Source: Legionella genomosp. 1
Lineage (GTDB): Bacteria > Pseudomonadota > Gammaproteobacteria > Legionellales > Legionellaceae
Length of the DNA stretch: 8,883 nt
Assembly: GCA_945865355.1 (NCBI GenBank)
Contig: CAMBDN010000094.1
Location: forward strand, 1 to 8,883
Direction: 5' to 3'
Shown here: positions 1 through 6,300 of the stretch, in pieces
Layout of the letters: each line of letters opens with the position of its first letter
Numbering within the stretch: the first letter of the stretch is position 1
Program-made: the position numbers and the translations under genes
The notes under the pieces: model-generated
What the model was told of the DNA's origin: nothing
Database searches by the model: none
What the model saw: only the letters and a program-made list of their open reading frames with translations

Positions 1-330
1 AACGCGATACAACATGTACACCAAGGCCATCATTCCAAAGAAAAGCCACTCATTATCGGGGCGTTAAAAAGCAATCTGGGGCATACCATTTCATCATCGG
101 GTATTGCCTCACTGATTAAGGTGATAGAAGCATTTAGGCATGAAACCATTCCTGCTAATTTACATTATTCAACGCCAAATAGTTCAATCGCACCGGATAG
201 CATTCCTGCGCTGATACCTATCAAAGCAACAACCTTTACTAAGCATCATAATAAAAAGAGGTATGCGCAAGTATCGAATTTTGGCTTTACGGGTACTAAT
301 GTCAGCGTAATCATTGAAGAGCCGCCAATA
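1..330 (+). other. Ketosynthase domain KS1, C-terminal ~110 residues
   Basis: This is the end of a beta-ketoacyl synthase domain of the PKS. SNLGH at residues 24-28 supplies the second catalytic histidine (H28), followed by the usual IASLIKVIEAFRHETIPANLH stretch and the closing FGFTGTN motif. The active-site Cys and first His lie upstream of the window, so catalytic competence cannot be judged. One oddity: the normally invariant His in the closing GTNAH motif is serine here (GTNVS, residues 98-102). Confidence 0.93.
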
Positions 331-3300
331 GCTGCGTTAAACGAGTCTATTGAGGATAGCAGCGCACTGACATGTTTTGTCATTTCGGCAAAAAGTGAGT
401 ATTCACTGCAAATAATGCTGATAAGCCATCTGCATTATTTGAAAACGTCATCCGTAAGCTTGCGTGATGTTTGCGATACCCTCATTAATTGCCGAGACCA
501 TTATAAATTTCGTTGTGCGATTATTGCAAAAGATAAAGAAACTTTAATTAAAAAAATTGAGTCTAAAGATTATAAGCTCCAAAAAGTAGTTAAACAAAAA
601 GACATCAAAATAACTGGAAATGATGCAAAACAGATTTATGAGCATTACCTATCGGGAGCTAATATAAGATTAGATAAAAGTAAGGTACAGTTTAATCCGG
701 TTGACTTACCGCTGTACTCCTTTGATAGAAAACGGTATTGGCGTGGTAAAAGGAAAGTTAATGAGTCCTTGGTCCCTGAGGATTGGTTTTTCGAATTAGA
801 ATGGCAGCACCAACCCTTTGACAAAAATAATCTCAGAAAACAAGGTCATCGGTGGCTTTTAATTGGTGCCAAGCAATTGGCTTCCGGTTTGAGCCAGCAA
901 GGACTAGATATTGTTCTGGGAGAGGGGAACTATTCGCTTAATGCTTTAGATGGAATTATTTTTGCGGAGAATTTTGATGCGCCATTATTAAAGAATATTG
1001 ACGCCCATATTGATTTTCAGAAGAAGACTCTAAAAAAATTATTGGTTTTGCTTAAAGAATTAAATCATCAATCACTTGAGTTACAGTTAATCGTCCTGAC
1101 TGCAAATGCGACAGCAGAGCTTGCCACAGACAACCGCAATCTTGATGCTAGTCCTCTCTCTGGATTTTGCAAGACGTTGGTTTTAGAGTTACCACAATTT
1201 AAAACGATCCTTATCGATTTGGATAAATCGGATGACAATCATTTTTCGACACAGATCATTAACGAAATCAATCATAATCACGGCCATTACTATGAGCATG
1301 TTATTGCCTATCGTGATGGTAAACGGTTGGTCTTGCGTTTAAAAAGAGCGGTGTTACACGACAACAAACGGTCACTGCGCCATGAGGGTCGTTACCTTAT
1401 CACCGGCGGCTCAGGAGGATTGGGTTTAGTAACAGCACAAGCGTTATTATCAGCCGGCGCAAGAGAGTTAATTCTTGTCTCAAGAACGACTGATTCACCC
1501 TCATTAAAAGCAAGTCTTCAAACAATAAAATCCGATTATCCGGATCGGGTTATTCGTACAGTCAGTATGGATATTACTGATAAGGAACGCTTGCGTAGTC
1601 TGTTATCGGAGATTAACGCTGACGGCTTGTTAAAGGGAATTGTTCATGCTGCAGGCGCCTCTATTAATGCATCATTGCTGGAACATCAAAATGGAGACAT
1701 CGATCATTTATTTTCCGCCAAAGTACAAGGCGGTTGGTATTTACATGAACTGAGCCAAAGCTGCAACTTGGATTTTTTTGTTGTCTATTCGTCGATTTCT
1801 TCGGTATTTGGAAGTAACAAGGAGTCTATATATAGTGCTACTAACAGTTTTTTGGATGCGTTGATTGCGGAGCGACAACGGTTGGGTTTGGCGGGTACAG
1901 CGATCCAATGGGGGCCTTGGGCTGAAGTTGGTATAGCAGAAAAACGCTCGCGTAACCTAGGTCTAGAGCATGCTTCAATTCATAATGAACAAGGACGGGC
2001 ATTGATTCAACGATTAATCAGTGGCCAATCGAGACATATTACTATTATCTCGCCAGACTATCTCAGATTTATGATGGATTTTGTTCCAAAGCCACTGCCG
2101 GTGTTTTATAAACTCCTGGCAGATGATTTGACAATAGTTGTCCACCCGCCTAAAACCAATTTGTCATCTTGGCTTAGTGATTATACTAAAATTGACAATT
2201 ATAAAAAATTTACAGCTTGCAAGGAGATGTTATCTGTAACTTGTAAAGAGATCTTGGGCATACCAAAAGCGGACGATTTGGATGAGGACGAAGGATTTTT
2301 TGAGATAGGCCTTGATTCATTAATGATGATTGAATTGGCGACTAGGTTAAAAGAGACGCTGGAACCGGTTCTTAATGTAATAGCTACGATTGCCTTTAAT
2401 TATCCATCAATTAATAAATTGTATCAGCATATTGAATCTGAACTAAATAATCATTTACCTACAACGAATGTGCAACAGTTATTTTCTGAGCCGACTGATG
2501 ACTCAATTGCTATTATTGGCATGAGTTGTTCACTACCTAATGCGCCAGATATTGCAGCCTTTGAGCATTTGCTTGAAAACGGGTTGAGTGGCATTAAGGA
2601 TATTCCATTAGAGCGCTGGGACAATAGACAGTATTATGATGCTAATCAGGATGCCCCAGGAAAATCGTATGTTGATAAGCTTGGCTTAATAGAAAATATC
2701 AAATATTTTGACCCCCAATTTTTCGGGATTAGTCCACGAGAAGCGCCGTTTTTTGAACCGCAACAACGGCTTTTTTTGGAAAATTGTTATAAGGCACTGG
2801 AATATGCAAATTATCCCGCCCAAGCGTTACGTGGCAGTTTAACGGGTGTTTTTGCTGGGATAGGTTCTTCACATGAATACTATGGTCAACTGGAAAAAAC
2901 AGGATTATCTAACGATGAATTGGGCATGTTTTCTGTTACTGGGAAGGCACTGAATATTATCGCAGGTCGTGTGGCCCACACATTTGATTTCAAAGGTCCT
3001 GCAATAAGTATTGATACAGCATGTTCTTCGTCATTAGTTGCGATTCATTATGCGTGTCAAAGCTTAAAAAATCGAGAAATCGATTTCGCTTTGGCAGGCG
3101 GGGTGAATGTCTTATTGCGACCAGAGAGTATTGTCAATTTATGCAAAGCAAAGGCTTTATCCCCAGAGGGGCAATGCAAAACGTTTGACGAAAATGCAGA
3201 TGGCTATGTGAAGGCTGAGGGCTGCGGCGTTTTATTTCTTAAAAGGATCGGAGATGCTTTACGTGATAAAGATACTATTTTAGCTGTTATTAAAGGTTCT

Positions 3301-6300
3301 GCAGTCAATAATGATGGACATTCAGCGGGTATTACGGTTCCCAATGGCAAGAGCCAGGAAGATGTTATGATGAAGGCTTTGAGTCAAACGGAGCTATCTA
3401 GCAGTGATATTGGTTATATTGAGGCACACGGAACCGGAACGCCTCTTGGTGACCCAATCGAGGTGCATGCGATAAATAAAGTGTATGGAAATCAGCGTGG
3501 CAAAGATAATCCATTATATGTTGGTGCTGTTAAAACCAATATAGGTCACCTTGAAAGTGCTTCGGGAGTTGCCAGCATGATTAAGGTGATTCTTAGTCTG
3601 CAACGGAGGAGAATTTATAAACAATTAAATTTTCACCGATTAAACCCAAATATAAAAATAGATGATACACGAATCGCTTTGCATAATATCGATTGGAGTA
3701 ATAATACAAAACTTAAATGCGCTGCTGTCAATGCGTTTGGTTTTAGTGGCACGAATGCACATGCCATTCTTCAGGAATTTCCTAGAAATACCCTGCAAAG
3801 GGAAATATCACCTGCCAAAATAAATGCGTTGGTTTTATCTGCCAAGACGCCTGTTGCTTTAGATAATTTAGCGAAATGTTATCAACAGTTTTTAGCAACA
3901 ACATCGTATGATTTTAATGATATATGCTTTACTGCGGCGATTTGTCGAGATCATTATACGCATCGGTTGGTTGTAGTGGCTAAGTCTGCAAATGAGGCCA
4001 GTCAAATGTTAGTTAACGGGGCGTTTTTATCCTCATCTGGAAAAAATAATAGTCTAGCATTGCATGATGAGTCGGCGCTTAAATTATCAGTTACAGGATA
4101 TTTGCAAGGGAAGATGATTGATTGGATGTCTTATTATAAGGTGGATAGTCATCAGTTAATAAAGGTGCTATTACCTCATTATGCATTTGCTAGGAGTGAG
4201 TTTTGGCTAGAAAAACGAGACGGAAATAATCTCTCCCTCGACATCATGCATCCACTGTTGGGTCAAATGATTTCAATGCCAGGTAATGAATACTTGTTCA
4301 ATCATCAGTTGGACTTGGAGAAAATAAACTATCTCAATCAGTATTGTATTTTTGAAAAAAGGATATTTCCAGTAGCAGCATATATAGAGTCGGGATTGGC
4401 TGCCGCTAAATCCATCTTGAAGAGTAATGCTCTTTGCATTGAACAGTTTAATATAGAACATGCATTTTATCCCTTGCAGCAGCAAGCGTTTCAGGTACAG
4501 GTAAAACCAAAGGATGACGAGAAATACAAGATAATTTTTTTTGCAAAACAAGATGATAAATGGCAAAGATTCGCTGCTATGGAAATACAACCGGCATCAT
4601 CGGTACCTGAGTCCATCGATATTAATGCTCTAAAATTATCTTTTATTAAGTCAGTCAATGTAACGCAGTTCTATGAGGACCTTGCTAAAGGCCCATTATT
4701 TTATGGAGATGAACTGCGAGTTCTTCAAGAGGTGTATGCCACTTCAGACAGTATATTGTCTAAAGTGGTGTTGACTAAATCAACGCGTGAGCATGGTTAC
4801 TATTATCATCCGTTGGTTATCGAGGGTGCGATTCAAAGTCTATTCTTAATCAATAAAGACCATGATGCTAATACCACGTATTTGCCTTATGCGTTCACTC
4901 GGATGACCACTTTTCAAAATGCCTCAAGGACCATGTGGATTCATGCGATGAGGAGTGATGCTCAGAATGCGGAGGATTTTTGTTTCGATGTAATGTTTTA
5001 TGATACTTCAGGGTTGCTCATTGGTCGCATTGAGAAACTTCGATTGCGGCGAATTACTCAAAATCATTTTCTTTCCTACGAGACCGTCTTGCCGCATCTA
5101 TACGAAACAGAATGGAGTCAATTGCGCTCAAACATGTTGAGCTCAATAAAGGTACCTGAGCTCTGGGTAATTTCGCAAGATGAAGAGAGAGCCAACAAAA
5201 TTTTAGGTCATTTGAACTACCAGCTTGTAGATGATTTGAATAAATTAGATGGCGTCGAGAATAAAAACATCGTGTTTCTTTATGAGCAGGGGCAATTCAA
5301 TACGTTTTTTCATTGCTGTCAGCTTATGTTTAAACTATCTCCATCAAGCTTTGTCTTTGTTACAGAAAATGCGTATGCCATTAATAAAAACGACCACGGA
5401 CAGGTCAATCCTTACCATTCAATGGCTAGCACTTTTTGGAAATGTTTTAGGAATGAGATTGAGATCAACAAAAATTATACGATCGATATTGACACAGGAA
5501 GCACTCTGTCGGGGGTCTTAGAGCATGTATTTAACAATTCAATTGGTGCGTCCCAATTCGCAGTGAGAGATTCAATCTATGTCCCTAGGCTTAAGAAAAA
5601 ACAGTTCCTTGTTAACCCTGCTCGACAAGGTATGTTATTTAAGAGTGAAGCCAGTTATCTTATTACTGGCGGTACCGGTGGTTTGGCAAAACCATTGATC
5701 GAATATCTCATTTTGCGGGGTGTGAAAAATATTATTATTACCAGTCGTTCCGAGTGTTCAATAGATACACAAACCATCATTGAGAACGCAAGAAACAAGC
5801 AGGTTTGTATCAAGCATTATTCAGCGGATACCAGTAACTCTCAGCAAATGAAGCATATCTTTGAGGATATTGAGCAAAACAATAAACCGTTAAAAGGTGT
5901 ATTTCATCTTGCGGGTGTTATCAAGAATGATTTAATTGCCGATCTAAACGTCGAAGCGTTACAACCCGTTTTCAGTGCGAAAACAGGTGGTGCTCTTGTC
6001 CTGCATCAATTAACGAAAGATATAGCATTGGATTTGTTTGTCTTGTTTTCATCGGCTTCCTCTATACTGGGTTCGAGAAGACAGTCAAATTATGCTGCCG
6101 CCAATGGATTTTTAGATGGCCTTGCACATTTAAGGCAACAGCAGGGTCTACCAGCATTAGCCATTAATTGGGGCGTTTTTGATGGTATAGGAATTGCAGA
6201 GAAAAATATTCACTCTCTGAAAAAACGTGGGTTCATACCATTGGGTAAAGAGAGCATCGATGTGCTCGATGTTTTGTTGCCAAGCCAGCTGTCACAAGTA

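Noticed and set aside
121..123. GTG at 121 as the PKS start codon
   Set aside because: The frame is open from base 1 and residues 1-40 already encode KS core sequence including the catalytic NLGH motif. The GTG codes an internal Val, and the gene starts outside the window.
4303..4305. His1435 as the catalytic His of the DH-like domain
   Set aside because: It is 22 residues before the conserved Pro1457 instead of 9, so it does not fit HxxxGxxxxP. Tyr1448 occupies the correct register.
4273..4590. 105-codon open frame on the minus strand
   Set aside because: It lies antisense within the DH-like domain, encodes a low-complexity Phe/Leu/Tyr-rich product, and has no recognisable motif.
5249..5521. 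90-codon open frame on the plus strand
   Set aside because: It is out of frame inside the KR2 structural subdomain, whose own frame is uninterrupted and conserved.
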